NCBI GenBank assembly: GCA_016188425.1
Contig: JACPHX010000004.1
Span: 1-35,728, forward strand
Origin: Candidatus Uhrbacteria bacterium
GTDB taxonomy: Bacteria; Patescibacteriota; Patescibacteriia; UBA9934; GWF2-40-263
DNA: 35,728 nucleotides
Reading direction: 5' to 3'
The notes under the pieces are model-generated. The model was given only the letters and a program-made list of their open reading frames with translations. It made no database searches and was not told the origin of the DNA. The position numbers were made by a program, and so were the translations under genes. Shown here piece after piece: positions 1 through 8,599 of the stretch (position 1 is its first letter; each line of letters opens with the position of its first letter).

Positions 1-42
1 AAGGCAATCTTCATACCAAGACAATTATAACACGCCGTCCAA

Positions 43-74
43 ACAAAAATCCGCCAGCATTCGCCTGACGGATG
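43..74 (-). terminator. Rho-independent terminator downstream of tRNA-Lys
   Basis: Minus strand ATCCGTCAG-GCGAATG-CTGGCGGAT followed by TTTTGTTT. Confidence 0.75.
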
Positions 75-79
75 TTTGA

Positions 80-154
80 TGGTGGGGCGGGAGGGGATCG
101 AACCCTCGACCTTAGGCTTAAAAGGCCTCTGCTCTACCACTGAGCTACCACCCC
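80..154 (-). tRNA. tRNA-Lys (anticodon TTT)
   Basis: Minus strand GGGGTGG-TA-GCTC..GAGC-A-GAGGC-CTTTTAA-GCCTA..GAGGG-TTCGATC-CCCTC-CCGCCCC-A-CCA; full cloverleaf and encoded CCA. Confidence 0.95.
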
Positions 155-222
155 GTAAACCCGGCTGCTGCCAGGTAAATCGGGAGAATCATAGCCGGAG
201 CGAGCTGCTTTTGCAAATCCCT

Positions 223-302
223 ACCCCTTTTTTTAAGTTCCAGCGAGCAGGAATTGATACAAAACCTCTTCCTCGTCTTCGTCGGTTCGCCATCAATGGA
301 GG
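223..302 (-). pseudogene. Fragment matching the 3' end of msrB (DGEPTKTRKRFCINSCSLELKK)
   Basis: Close nucleotide and protein similarity to the C-terminus of the intact msrB at 2573-2968 (DGPTKTGKRFCINSCALELKKEG); rest of the gene absent and stop frame lost. Confidence 0.75.
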
Positions 303-318
303 GTTTTTTATTTTCCAC

Positions 319-348
319 AAAAAAACACCGCTGATTTCTCAAACGGTG
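319..348 (-). terminator. Terminator downstream of pyrD
   Basis: Minus strand CACCG..CGGTG hairpin followed by TTTTTTT. Confidence 0.6.
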
Positions 349-416
349 CGTGTCAGTCCAACTCGCCTTCCGCTTCGAAGCGTTCGGCGAGTGACCCCAT
401 CGCGACGGCATTCCTC

Positions 417-1418
417 CTATTTGTTTCTTCCTTGTTCTCGTGCAGCCGCATGAGCCGCGCGGATAATCCCCCGCACCCTCCATGATCGCAAGAAGGCCAC
501 GGAACCCACCATGATCGAGTCGGCTTGCGGCGCCAAGGCGAACAAGTTCACCGCCTCCCGTACGCCGTTGATTCCTCCCCCCAAATTCAATCGTACCTCA
601 TCTCCTCCTGGAAGAGATCGAAAGGTGCACCCCCACTGGAACGCCAACGGATACACCTGCGTCCCAGAGAGACCGCCTGGACCGAATCCTCGTCGTTCAA
701 GGGGTGATTTCCCGGCTTTGAGCCACGGCGCCCAATCGATCTTGTCCGCGAGAGCGCCAAAGGGGATCGTATTGGAGACACACAATGCGTCGCATTCCGG
801 ATGCTGCGCCATTTCCAGCCCCGCCGCCGGCTCCACGAGGACATTCAGTTTGGGAACAAGCGGGATGCCCAACCGCCCGGCGATCTGCAACGATTGGCGC
901 ACCTCCGTCACCAGCTCCATCTGATCTCCGTGATGAGCCGGAGCATTGGGACAACTGAAGTTGATCTGCAACCCCGCGGGCGCCTGAAACGCCGGAAGAT
1001 GGGAGGCGAGCACGTCCACGAAGCTGTTGAGTTCCGCGAGCCGTTCATCCCTTTCTTGTCGAATCGACATGAACGAGAGGAAGAACGGTTCCTTGCGTTT
1101 CTGCCAGACGCCTCTCTCCAGAAGAAACGGCGCGCCAGGACCGGAGAGACCAACCGCGTTCAGCGCCTCAGCTCGCCACAACGATGGCGCAATACAGCGA
1201 GGCAATATTTCACGCGGAGAAACCAAATCCTTCCCGCGCGGCATATTGCCCTTCTGTTCGTAGAGCGTCATCGTCTTGGCTACGAAGGTCATTCCTTTCA
1301 TGTCCAAGAGGCGCAACCGACGAAGCCAACGATGAGAGAAATACTCGTCGCCGCTAAAGAACCCCTGGACTCCAGAGGCGCCCCAGACAGGCCCGAAATC
1401 AATGCCGCGCAAACGCAT
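417..1418 (-). CDS. pyrD: Dihydroorotate dehydrogenase
   Basis: ORF 417..1526 contains INFSCPNAP and MVGSVAF-like motifs; start MRLRGIDFGP at 1418 preceded by AGAAAGAGGTGAACCC SD; neighbour of pyrB. Confidence 0.85.
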   Translation of the reverse strand: MRLRGIDFGPVWGASGVQGFFSGDEYFSHRWLRRLRLLDMKGMTFVAKTMTLYEQKGNMPRGKDLVSPREILPRCIAPSLWRAEALNAVGLSGPGAPFLLERGVWQKRKEPFFLSFMSIRQERDERLAELNSFVDVLASHLPAFQAPAGLQINFSCPNAPAHHGDQMELVTEVRQSLQIAGRLGIPLVPKLNVLVEPAAGLEMAQHPECDALCVSNTIPFGALADKIDWAPWLKAGKSPLERRGFGPGGLSGTQVYPLAFQWGCTFRSLPGGDEVRLNLGGGINGVREAVNLFALAPQADSIMVGSVAFLRSWRVRGIIRAAHAAAREQGRNK

Positions 1419-1484
1419 GGGTTCACCTCTTTCTGAAAAGAACAACCGACCAGACGATCGTGCTACAAACCACCGATTATTGTC

Positions 1485-1510
1485 AAAAAAACAGGACGAC
1501 GAGGTCCTGT
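1485..1510 (-). terminator. Terminator downstream of pyrB
   Basis: Minus strand ACAGGACCTCGTCGTCCTGT + TTTTTT. Confidence 0.7.
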
Positions 1511-1540
1511 CCAGACGAGCCGACAAGGGTCAAGAACGGA

Positions 1541-2500
1541 TCAAGGGCACTCGATGCCGAACACCCACAGCAACACGGCCATGCGCATGTACACCCCCAT
1601 CTCCATGGCGGGGAACATCACGCACTTGGGGTGCAGCGACGCCTCCTCGGTGAGCTCGAAGGTGTGCGGACCTGGGTGATGGACGATCGCTTCGGGCTTC
1701 ATCCCTTCAAGAAACGCCTTGTCGATGATGAAGGAGCGGTATCCACTTGCGATCTCCTCGGCCGATTCCCCTCCCGTCCTATTGTTGTTCTGCGGACGTT
1801 GGTGGTAAACCGCATCCGCCTCTTTCTGAACGAACCGAAGATCCGACGTCTCTATGATCGCGATTCCCGCCGCAGACACATCGCGCTTGATATCGTCCGT
1901 CATGCCGAGCTCTGGCGGCGAGGCGAAAATGTAGCGCGCCGGCTTCATCATGCGCAACATCCGTGCGAGCGAACGAGCGGTGCGCGAGTCGCGCAAATCG
2001 CCCGTAAACGCGATCGTCTTTCCAGGCACGCCGTTGGGGATACGCTCATTGAGCACGTACGCATCCAAGAGCGCCTGCGTGGGATGCTCCCCCGCCCCGT
2101 CGCCCGCGCTAATGATGGGCACATGGCTCACGAGCGCCGCCCGTCTCGCCGATCCCTTCTCCTTCGTCCGAAGAATCATCAAGTCGCACATCTTTGAGAA
2201 GGAACGGATCGTATCCTCGAAACTCTCCCCCTTAAGCTCGCTCGTGTATTTGCCCGCGTCCACCGTCGTCCCGTAGCGCGCGCCCAGCCGTCCCGCCGCC
2301 GTTTCGAACGATCCGCGGGTACGGGTGGATTCCTGCCAGAAGACGATCTTGATCTCCTTGCTCTTGAGCAAATCGACCGCGCCGACTCTCTGATGGACGG
2401 CACGACACCAATTTGCCGTCCGTACCAATCCCCAGAAAGTCCCGACCGAGACATTGTCCACAGACACCAAATGTCGAGGTATTCCTAGTAATTCTTGCAA
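1541..2500 (-). CDS. pyrB: Aspartate carbamoyltransferase catalytic subunit
   Basis: STRTRGSFETA, HPTQALLDAY, FTGDLRDSRTARSL motifs; TTG start at 2500 preceded by AAAGGAGGGGGC (ORF track extends to 2563). Confidence 0.9.
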   Translation of the reverse strand: MQELLGIPRHLVSVDNVSVGTFWGLVRTANWCRAVHQRVGAVDLLKSKEIKIVFWQESTRTRGSFETAAGRLGARYGTTVDAGKYTSELKGESFEDTIRSFSKMCDLMILRTKEKGSARRAALVSHVPIISAGDGAGEHPTQALLDAYVLNERIPNGVPGKTIAFTGDLRDSRTARSLARMLRMMKPARYIFASPPELGMTDDIKRDVSAAGIAIIETSDLRFVQKEADAVYHQRPQNNNRTGGESAEEIASGYRSFIIDKAFLEGMKPEAIVHHPGPHTFELTEEASLHPKCVMFPAMEMGVYMRMAVLLWVFGIECP

Positions 2501-2572
2501 TTGGAAGCCCCCTCCTTTGGGGCTGCGTGGAGTGTAGCAGAAGAGGAAAAAATATAAAACCACGACGACCCC

Positions 2573-2968
2573 CTACCCCTCTTTTTTAAGTTCCAGCGCG
2601 CATGAATTGATACAGAACCTCTTCCCCGTCTTGGTCGGGCCGTCATCAAACAAATGCCCCAAATGCCCGCCGCATTTCGCACAGGTGACTTCCACGCGGT
2701 TCATCCCGTGCGCATGGTCCTCGGTCAGGACGACCTTATCGTTCCCCGCCACCTCATCGAAACTCGGCCAGCCGGCGCCGGAATCGAACTTCGTCTCCGA
2801 TGAGAAAAGCTCATTTCCGCAGGCCGCACAGCGATACATCCCTTTTTCCTTCGTATGGACGTATTCCCCCGTAAACGGCGCTTCCGTGCCTTTTTCACGG
2901 AGCACTTTGTACTGCTCGGGCGTGAGTTTTTGTTTCCAGTCCTTGTTGTTTAGAGTCGGCTGATCCAT
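2573..2968 (-). CDS. msrB: Peptide-methionine (R)-S-oxide reductase
   Basis: YRCAACGNELFSSETKFDSGAGWPSF ... RVEVTCAKCGGHLGHLFDDG ... KRFCINSCALEL; start MDQPTLNNKDW. Confidence 0.95.
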   Translation of the reverse strand: MDQPTLNNKDWKQKLTPEQYKVLREKGTEAPFTGEYVHTKEKGMYRCAACGNELFSSETKFDSGAGWPSFDEVAGNDKVVLTEDHAHGMNRVEVTCAKCGGHLGHLFDDGPTKTGKRFCINSCALELKKEG

Positions 2969-3002
2969 AAAATGAGATGCATGTATTTTCCGATAAATCC
3001 AC

Positions 3003-3119
3003 TCACACGGAGCCGCCATCACTGGTTGGCTCTTTTCTTTTTGTCGGACGTGCCCCAAGCCGGTATTGCGCGTCCCAAAGCACTCGTTCCTGCTCCTTCT
3101 CCCTCAATCGGTCTGCCAT
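3003..3119 (-). CDS. Possible small protein (38 aa, MADRLREKEQERVLWDAQYRL...)
   Basis: Internal ATG at 3119 preceded by GGAGGAG; no family recognised. Confidence 0.3.
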   Translation of the reverse strand: MADRLREKEQERVLWDAQYRLGARPTKRKEPTSDGGSV

Positions 3120-3164
3120 CGACTTCTCCTCCTCAAGGATGGAAACTTCGTACATAAGCCTATA

Positions 3165-3192
3165 AAAAAAGAGACCCCCGCAGGGGCTTAAT
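3165..3192 (-). terminator. Terminator-like hairpin upstream of msrB region
   Basis: Minus strand GCCCCTGCGGGGGTCTCTTTTTTT. Confidence 0.5.
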
Positions 3193-3368
3193 GGATACAC
3201 ACTGATTCGGTCTGGAAGCGAACAGGACGTGGAGAATGAGATCGTTGTTTCATACGCATAGACAGTATAGGGCCGATAGCTCCACGAGACAAAAAAATTA
3301 TCCACTAAAAGAAAAACCGACGCGTCCATCGATCATGGAACGAAACGCCGGTTCACGGTGTTGTGGTC

Positions 3369-4064
3369 TCAAACGTAGAGGTCGAGGCCTGTGATCTGGA
3401 TCGGTTCGCTTTGTGCGTCGCTGGGCGGACGCTGATTCACGAACACGACCTCGTAGGGAAGGAACGCGACCTTGCCTTTCAGCTTGGCCTGGACCGCGTC
3501 ACGGACTTGGCGGCGTTTGCGGCCGCTCACGACCAAGGATTCCACCTGAAGCACCGTCTCGTTTGGTGAAATCTGGTACCGTCCCGTCCACCGCTGACGC
3601 TCTCTCTTGGTTCCAAGCCCCCCTGTCTCCGTGTGCACGAACGTGGCGCCCACATGCTTGGCAAAGGCCATGCCAAACGGAACGCTCGTATAGGCGGAGC
3701 TCAACACCACGTTTGGCGCCTTGAGTTTCGCGGGGCCAGCCGCGCGTTCATATTGCTTTGCCAAATACATGGCCAGCATATCGAGCAGGCGCGGGTACGA
3801 AATCACTCGGGCCAAGTCGATCTTCAAACCGCCCTGAACGGTCACCGCCCCGCACACCTGCAAGAGGTGCTGCCACTCCGCCCTGGAGAGGACAGAAGAG
3901 AACGAGCTCGTCTCAAGCAATCGGAGCTGGGTCGCGTTGCAGATGGTTCTCACAGACTCATCCAACCGCTGCGGATCCACCTCCGGTTTCAAGATCCGGC
4001 TGTTCTGCGGCACCGGGGGCGTCGCAAAACCTCCTCCCAACGTTTCCATGAACACTCCCTTCAA
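3369..4064 (-). CDS. Phosphoribosyltransferase-like protein, probable divergent orotate phosphoribosyltransferase
   Basis: VVLSSAYTSVPFGMAFAKHVGATFVHTETGG...TVLQVESLVVSG resembles a PRTase core; sits beside pyrB/pyrD. Confidence 0.55.
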   Translation of the reverse strand: MKGVFMETLGGGFATPPVPQNSRILKPEVDPQRLDESVRTICNATQLRLLETSSFSSVLSRAEWQHLLQVCGAVTVQGGLKIDLARVISYPRLLDMLAMYLAKQYERAAGPAKLKAPNVVLSSAYTSVPFGMAFAKHVGATFVHTETGGLGTKRERQRWTGRYQISPNETVLQVESLVVSGRKRRQVRDAVQAKLKGKVAFLPYEVVFVNQRPPSDAQSEPIQITGLDLYV

Positions 4065-4129
4065 AAAAACCGCCGCCCAGGATTAGGACGACGCAGGCAG
4101 GGTAACGAAAAAAAGGAAAGCTTTCAAGG

Positions 4130-4235
4130 GACGCGGGGGGTTGCAAGGGTCGCAATGGTTTCAAGAGCATCAAGGGCGTTCGTCTTCGAACATATCCCCT
4201 TGAAACCCTTGCGACCCTTAATGCTCTTGAAGCCC
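4130..4235. repeat. Imperfect intergenic inverted repeat rich in CAAGGG/CCCTTG
   Basis: CGCAATGGTTTCAAG...GGGCGTTCG / CGAACATATCCCCTTGAAACCCTTGCG arms between the PRTase gene and murG. Confidence 0.6.
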
Positions 4236-4250
4236 TCCCTCCCCATCCCT

Positions 4251-5309
4251 TCACCCCCATCCCCTCATCTCCTCCACCACCTTCCCCGCTCCGTCGGTGG
4301 GCAACAATGCCTGCAGTGCCTGCCCCATCGCCTTCATCCGCGGTTGGTCATCGAGAAGCGCAAGGATGGCCTGTTTGAGCCGTTCCCCATCTGTCCCTGA
4401 TTGTTGTACGACCATCGCAGCGCCTCCCACCAACTCCGCATTCGCTTCCTGAATCGAGGAAGGCAACGGGATAAGGATCGCTGCTTTTTTCAAGGCCGCC
4501 AGCTCGCTGATCGTCCCCATGCCCGCGCGGCAGACGACGATGCTCGCGGCCGCATACGCGTGCGCCAAATCGGCGCCGAGCAATTCGACGGCGTGGTAAC
4601 GCGGATGCAACGTCTTTAGCTTGTCCGTGATCTTCCCTGTCCCGGTCACATGGATGACATTGGCATGCCTCGCGATCTCTTCCCCCACATGCTCCATCCG
4701 ATCGTTGATCCATCCCGCGCCACCACCCCCGCCCATCACAAGGACGGTAGGCAGACGAAGATCGATGCCAAAACGTTCGTACGCCACGTCCATTTTCCCT
4801 GCTCGCATAGACGACCGAACCGGATTCCCCAAAAAGGAGGTCTTCCGTTTTGGAAAAGATGTCAACAGTCTCTCCCATGCCACCGTGATCCACCGTGAAA
4901 ATGGCGCGACCAGACGGTTAGACAAAATTACGGTCGCATCCTGCTGGTGCACCCAGCTCGGTATCCGGCGCAGCCATCCCGCAATAACGACGGGGACACC
5001 CGTAAATCCCCCCGCCATCCCGATCGCCTGGGGCTTCTCTCTTCCCAAGACAACGAAGGCCAGATAACACGCCCAGACGAATCGAAACGGAAGGAAAAGC
5101 CATTCCGTGCTCGGGTACCGCGTCAGACGCGTGACCGGAAGCTGAAGCAATCGAATACCGGCTTCCTCGATGAGCTTCCGTTCAGGACCTTGCGGCGTCC
5201 CGATCCAAAAAATATCCACCGACGGGTCCGTTTCTTTCCATGCCTCCGCGACCGCCAGGAGCGGCATCACGGGCCCGAGCGATCCGCCTCCCGCAAAACA
5301 AATCTTCAT
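4251..5309 (-). CDS. murG: UDP-N-acetylglucosamine--N-acetylmuramyl-(pentapeptide) pyrophosphoryl-undecaprenol GlcNAc transferase
   Basis: MKICFAGGGSLGPVMPLLAVAE, VVCRAGMGTISELAALKKAAILIPLP; downstream of ftsW and mraY. Confidence 0.9.
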   Translation of the reverse strand: MKICFAGGGSLGPVMPLLAVAEAWKETDPSVDIFWIGTPQGPERKLIEEAGIRLLQLPVTRLTRYPSTEWLFLPFRFVWACYLAFVVLGREKPQAIGMAGGFTGVPVVIAGWLRRIPSWVHQQDATVILSNRLVAPFSRWITVAWERLLTSFPKRKTSFLGNPVRSSMRAGKMDVAYERFGIDLRLPTVLVMGGGGGAGWINDRMEHVGEEIARHANVIHVTGTGKITDKLKTLHPRYHAVELLGADLAHAYAAASIVVCRAGMGTISELAALKKAAILIPLPSSIQEANAELVGGAAMVVQQSGTDGERLKQAILALLDDQPRMKAMGQALQALLPTDGAGKVVEEMRGWG

Positions 5310-6424
5310 ACAGGTGATGTCTGGTTCCGATATTTGGAAATATTAAGGACAACGCCCACGGCCGCAAGATTGATGGCAAGCGACGTTCCGCCGTAACTGA
5401 TGAACGGAAGCGGTAAGCCAGTAATGGGCATGAGGGAAAGCATGGAACCGATGTTCACGAAAGCCTGGACAAGCACCCAGCTCCCCACCCCAAGCACCAC
5501 ACACCGGCCGAACATGTCTGGTGCCTCTTTCGCGATTTTCATGGATCGCCAAAAGAAAAGCAAGAACACCGCGATCAAGGCTACCGCGACGAAGAATCCC
5601 CATTCCTCTGCGATGACGGCGTAGATGGAATCGTTGGTGACTTCTGGAAGGAACTGGAATTTCTGGCGGGAGTGGCCGTAGCCCAAGCCAAACCACCCGC
5701 CCGAGCCGATCGCGAGCAAGGCTTGGTTGATGTGGTAGCCGACCCCCTGGGGATCAAGCTCTGGGTGAAGGAAGGTTGTGAACCGGGCGGCACGATACGG
5801 GGCCAGCCCAATGAGAAGCGTCAACCCTCCCGCTCCTATCCCAAGGAGTCCGAGCACTTGGAGGATAGGGGCTCCGGCAAAGAAATAAACAGACAACGCC
5901 ATAGCCGAGATGATCGAGAGCGTCCCTATGTCCGGCTGGAGCATGAGGAGGAGCAGAATCAGGCCAAGGACCGCGACGAACGACCCGAATCCCTGCTGCA
6001 TGGATCCGCCTTTTTGTTTCGCTTCGAGCCATGCCGCCAGGTAAAAAAGGAACGTGAGTTTCACGATTTCCGACGGCTGCAGCGAAAACCACCCACCGAT
6101 AGAAATCCAGCTGTGGGCGGACCCGATGCCCGCGCTAATGCCAGGAATGAATACGAGGATCAGAAGCACGAGAGAAGCGAGAAGCAAAGGCCATGCCTGG
6201 CGGCGCCAAAAATCATAGGGCACGCGCAGGAAAAAAAAGAGCGCAATAAGCCCGGGGATCAGGCCGAAAACAAGCTGGTGCTTGACGAAGTAATAGCTGT
6301 CGTGGAACCGCGTAAACCCCGAGGGCGCCCCCGCCGACGCGAGCATCAAAAGACCGAACACCAACAACCCCGCGACGATGGCCGCGTATCCGTAGTCGAT
6401 GGTGGAGGAAGTTTGGCGAGGCAT
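5306..6424 (-). CDS. ftsW: FtsW/RodA/SpoVE family protein (probable FtsW)
   Basis: Multi-TM protein; GIGSAHSWISIGGWFSLQPSEIVKL, LPEVTNDSIYAVIAEEWGF, GLPLPFISYGGTSL; overlaps murG by 4 nt. Confidence 0.9.
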   Translation of the reverse strand: MPRQTSSTIDYGYAAIVAGLLVFGLLMLASAGAPSGFTRFHDSYYFVKHQLVFGLIPGLIALFFFLRVPYDFWRRQAWPLLLASLVLLILVFIPGISAGIGSAHSWISIGGWFSLQPSEIVKLTFLFYLAAWLEAKQKGGSMQQGFGSFVAVLGLILLLLMLQPDIGTLSIISAMALSVYFFAGAPILQVLGLLGIGAGGLTLLIGLAPYRAARFTTFLHPELDPQGVGYHINQALLAIGSGGWFGLGYGHSRQKFQFLPEVTNDSIYAVIAEEWGFFVAVALIAVFLLFFWRSMKIAKEAPDMFGRCVVLGVGSWVLVQAFVNIGSMLSLMPITGLPLPFISYGGTSLAINLAAVGVVLNISKYRNQTSPV

Positions 6425-6443
6425 AGGTAGTCCGTAACGTGAA

Positions 6444-7496
6444 TCACATCAACGCATCCAGGAGCGCGAGCGACGTGCCCACCGCGGCAAATACCAATGC
6501 CACCACCCACGCGCGCATCACGATCTGCGGCTCCTTCCAGCCGATGGCCTCGAGGTGATGATGAATGGGCGAGCTTAAGAAAATCTTTTTCTTCCGAATC
6601 TTCTTCGAAGCCATTTGAAGAAGCGTCGTGCAGGATTCGATGACAAAAATGATTCCAATGATCGGCAACAGAAGGGCGGTGTTGGTAAGCAGCGCCACGA
6701 CGCCCAGCGTGATCCCCAGAGACATCGCCCCCGTATCCCCCATGAAAAACTTGGCTGGGTAAATGTTGAACCAGAGGAAAGCCAGGAGCGCGCCCACAAT
6801 GACGCCGCAGAATACCGCCAGGTCATAGCGTCCCTGGGCGAAGCTGATAAGCGCATACGCACCGAAGGCGATGAAGAGCGTCCCGCCAGCCAACCCATCC
6901 AATCCGTCCGTCTGGTTCACCGAAAATGCCGTCGCAATGATCACCACGAGGAAAAAAAGCATGTACCAGAGACCGATATGAAAATCGCCGACAAAAGGCA
7001 CGTGCAATAAGTCCCAATCTAACTTAACCGAAAACCACCACGCGCCCACTGCAGCGATCAGCGTATAGACCATGAGGCGGTGCCGCATGCGCAACCCGCC
7101 CCACAAAGCCCCAATTTTCTTTACATTGAGATAGTCGTCTACCATCCCGACAATCGCGGAGGCAACCAATACCCCCATCGGCAGCAAGGTCCCGCTGCGG
7201 GTCAGGAACGAAAACCGAGCAGGAAGCGAATCGGGAGACAGCCAAAAGAGGAAGGTTCCCGCCAGAGCAAGGAGGAGGGTTGTCCCCCATACCAATATCC
7301 CTCCCATCGTCGGTGTCCCTGCCTTTGCCGCATGGAGTGCCGCAAAGACGGGTGCATGCGCTGCGTCCCGGATGGGTTTCCCCAGACGGGCACGGATCAG
7401 GAACCTATGCAGCATCGGTTCCCAAAACAACGCCAGCAAAAATGAGAAGGCGGCCATCAGAAGGACACGGATAATTTCGAACGATTCGAGAACCAT
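6444..7496 (-). CDS. mraY: Phospho-N-acetylmuramoyl-pentapeptide-transferase
   Basis: KAGTPTMGG, MVDDYLNV, NQTDGLDGLAGG, FMGDTGAMSLG, HHHLEAIGWKEPQIVMR. Confidence 0.95.
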   Translation of the reverse strand: MVLESFEIIRVLLMAAFSFLLALFWEPMLHRFLIRARLGKPIRDAAHAPVFAALHAAKAGTPTMGGILVWGTTLLLALAGTFLFWLSPDSLPARFSFLTRSGTLLPMGVLVASAIVGMVDDYLNVKKIGALWGGLRMRHRLMVYTLIAAVGAWWFSVKLDWDLLHVPFVGDFHIGLWYMLFFLVVIIATAFSVNQTDGLDGLAGGTLFIAFGAYALISFAQGRYDLAVFCGVIVGALLAFLWFNIYPAKFFMGDTGAMSLGITLGVVALLTNTALLLPIIGIIFVIESCTTLLQMASKKIRKKKIFLSSPIHHHLEAIGWKEPQIVMRAWVVALVFAAVGTSLALLDALM

Positions 7497-7497
7497 G

Positions 7498-7896
7498 TTA
7501 GAGGTTAAGCAGAATGATAAAAACCATGGAGGCGAACAGGGCCAATTCCGCCAGCAATGTCGTCAAAGCAAAAAAATAGGAAAGGACATGTTCCCTATGA
7601 TAGAAGACCGCTTGGAACATAGTGTTGATGATCAATAGCGACGCGCCGATCGCCGGCAATATGAACACCTGATACCAGATACCGAATTGATCCGTCCCAA
7701 AATACACGTTGTAGTGGAGCGGGATAAACTGACGATCGGCGGCTCCCGCAGGACTCAATTTCCAAAGCGGAAGCAGAACTATTAAGATAACAATTACAAA
7801 GGAGATGAACATGGACCAACGAAAAAATCTAGAAACAGAGAACATCTCCTTTCCCGAATGCCACACATGGGAAAACGTACGGGCGAACAAGTTCAT
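7498..7896 (-). CDS. Hypothetical multi-TM membrane protein
   Basis: 132 aa ORF in tandem with mraY; several hydrophobic segments. Confidence 0.7.
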   Translation of the reverse strand: MNLFARTFSHVWHSGKEMFSVSRFFRWSMFISFVIVILIVLLPLWKLSPAGAADRQFIPLHYNVYFGTDQFGIWYQVFILPAIGASLLIINTMFQAVFYHREHVLSYFFALTTLLAELALFASMVFIILLNL

Positions 7897-7897
7897 G

Positions 7898-8134
7898 TCA
7901 GAGTGCGATTATGTCCGTGACCTCCGGCAGCGCGTCACGCAGCGCGGCTTCGATGCCCATTTTAAGCGTCAGCTGTGAAAACGGACACCCGTCGCACGCC
8001 CCCTTCAGACGAAGCTCAACTCGTCCCGTTTTAAGATTGGCTGACACCAACTCCACATCCCCACGATGTCGCGCGAGCACGGGGCGTATCCCCTCCAGCA
8101 CGGCTTCGACTTGTTCTGAAAACATTGATGCCAT
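7898..8134 (-). CDS. NifU C-terminal domain (Fe-S scaffold) protein
   Basis: VELRLKGACDGCPFSQLTLKMGIEAALRDALPEV with CxxC. Confidence 0.9.
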   Translation of the reverse strand: MASMFSEQVEAVLEGIRPVLARHRGDVELVSANLKTGRVELRLKGACDGCPFSQLTLKMGIEAALRDALPEVTDIIAL

Positions 8135-8164
8135 AAAACTAGTATAGCAAAGCGCCTCCTGGCC

Positions 8165-8200
8165 TCAAAATGCCAAACGACCGCCTGGTGTGGCGGCCGT
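8165..8200 (-). terminator. Terminator downstream of rpmA
   Basis: AACGGCCGCC-ACACCA-GGCGGTCGTT hairpin. Confidence 0.55.
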
Positions 8201-8206
8201 TTTCAA

Positions 8207-8479
8207 TTACTTGATCGAGGCAAAGGTTCGAACCGAGAACGTTCCATGGAAATTCGCCTTCCGCTTTTTGCGGTAGGAAACGGTTCCTTCTTTTCCGGCG
8301 TAGAGGGTGTCATCGCCTCCGCGGCGGACGTTCATGCCGGGATGGATCTTCGTCCCGCGTTGGCGGACCAGGATTTCTCCTGCCCCGACCTTTTGCCCGT
8401 CGGCGCGCTTTACCCCAAGCATTTTTGGCTTAGAATCGCGCCCAAGTTGTGTTGAACCAGCGGCTTTCTTTGTTGCCAT
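8207..8479 (-). CDS. rpmA: 50S ribosomal protein bL27
   Basis: [51 protein letters not shown]. Confidence 0.98.
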   Translation of the reverse strand: MATKKAAGSTQLGRDSKPKMLGVKRADGQKVGAGEILVRQRGTKIHPGMNVRRGGDDTLYAGKEGTVSYRKKRKANFHGTFSVRTFASIK

Positions 8480-8530
8480 AGCGTAAAAATCAATGTGGCA
8501 AAAGTATAGGGGGCAACCAGGTTTCCGTCA

Positions 8531-8567
8531 AGAAAAACAAACGCCCTGGCGGAAAGCCCGCCAAGGC
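8531..8567 (-). terminator. Terminator downstream of the 8600-9793 gene
   Basis: GCCTTGGCGGGC-TTT-CCGCCAGGGCGTTTGTTTTT. Confidence 0.7.
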
Positions 8568-8599
8568 ACGCGAAATCGTCTCATAACTACCCCGGACGT

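Noticed and set aside
1460-2197. 245-aa plus-strand ORF antisense to pyrB
   Set aside because: Low-complexity His/Arg-rich translation, fully opposite a confident pyrB gene; typical GC-rich shadow ORF.
3003-3329. 108-aa minus ORF spanning a terminator-like hairpin
   Set aside because: The upstream half crosses a terminator and has no motif; only the short internal ORF from 3119 has an SD and it is kept at low confidence.
5672-6430. 252-aa plus-strand ORF antisense to ftsW
   Set aside because: Shadow ORF of a confident FtsW; charged low-complexity translation without motifs.
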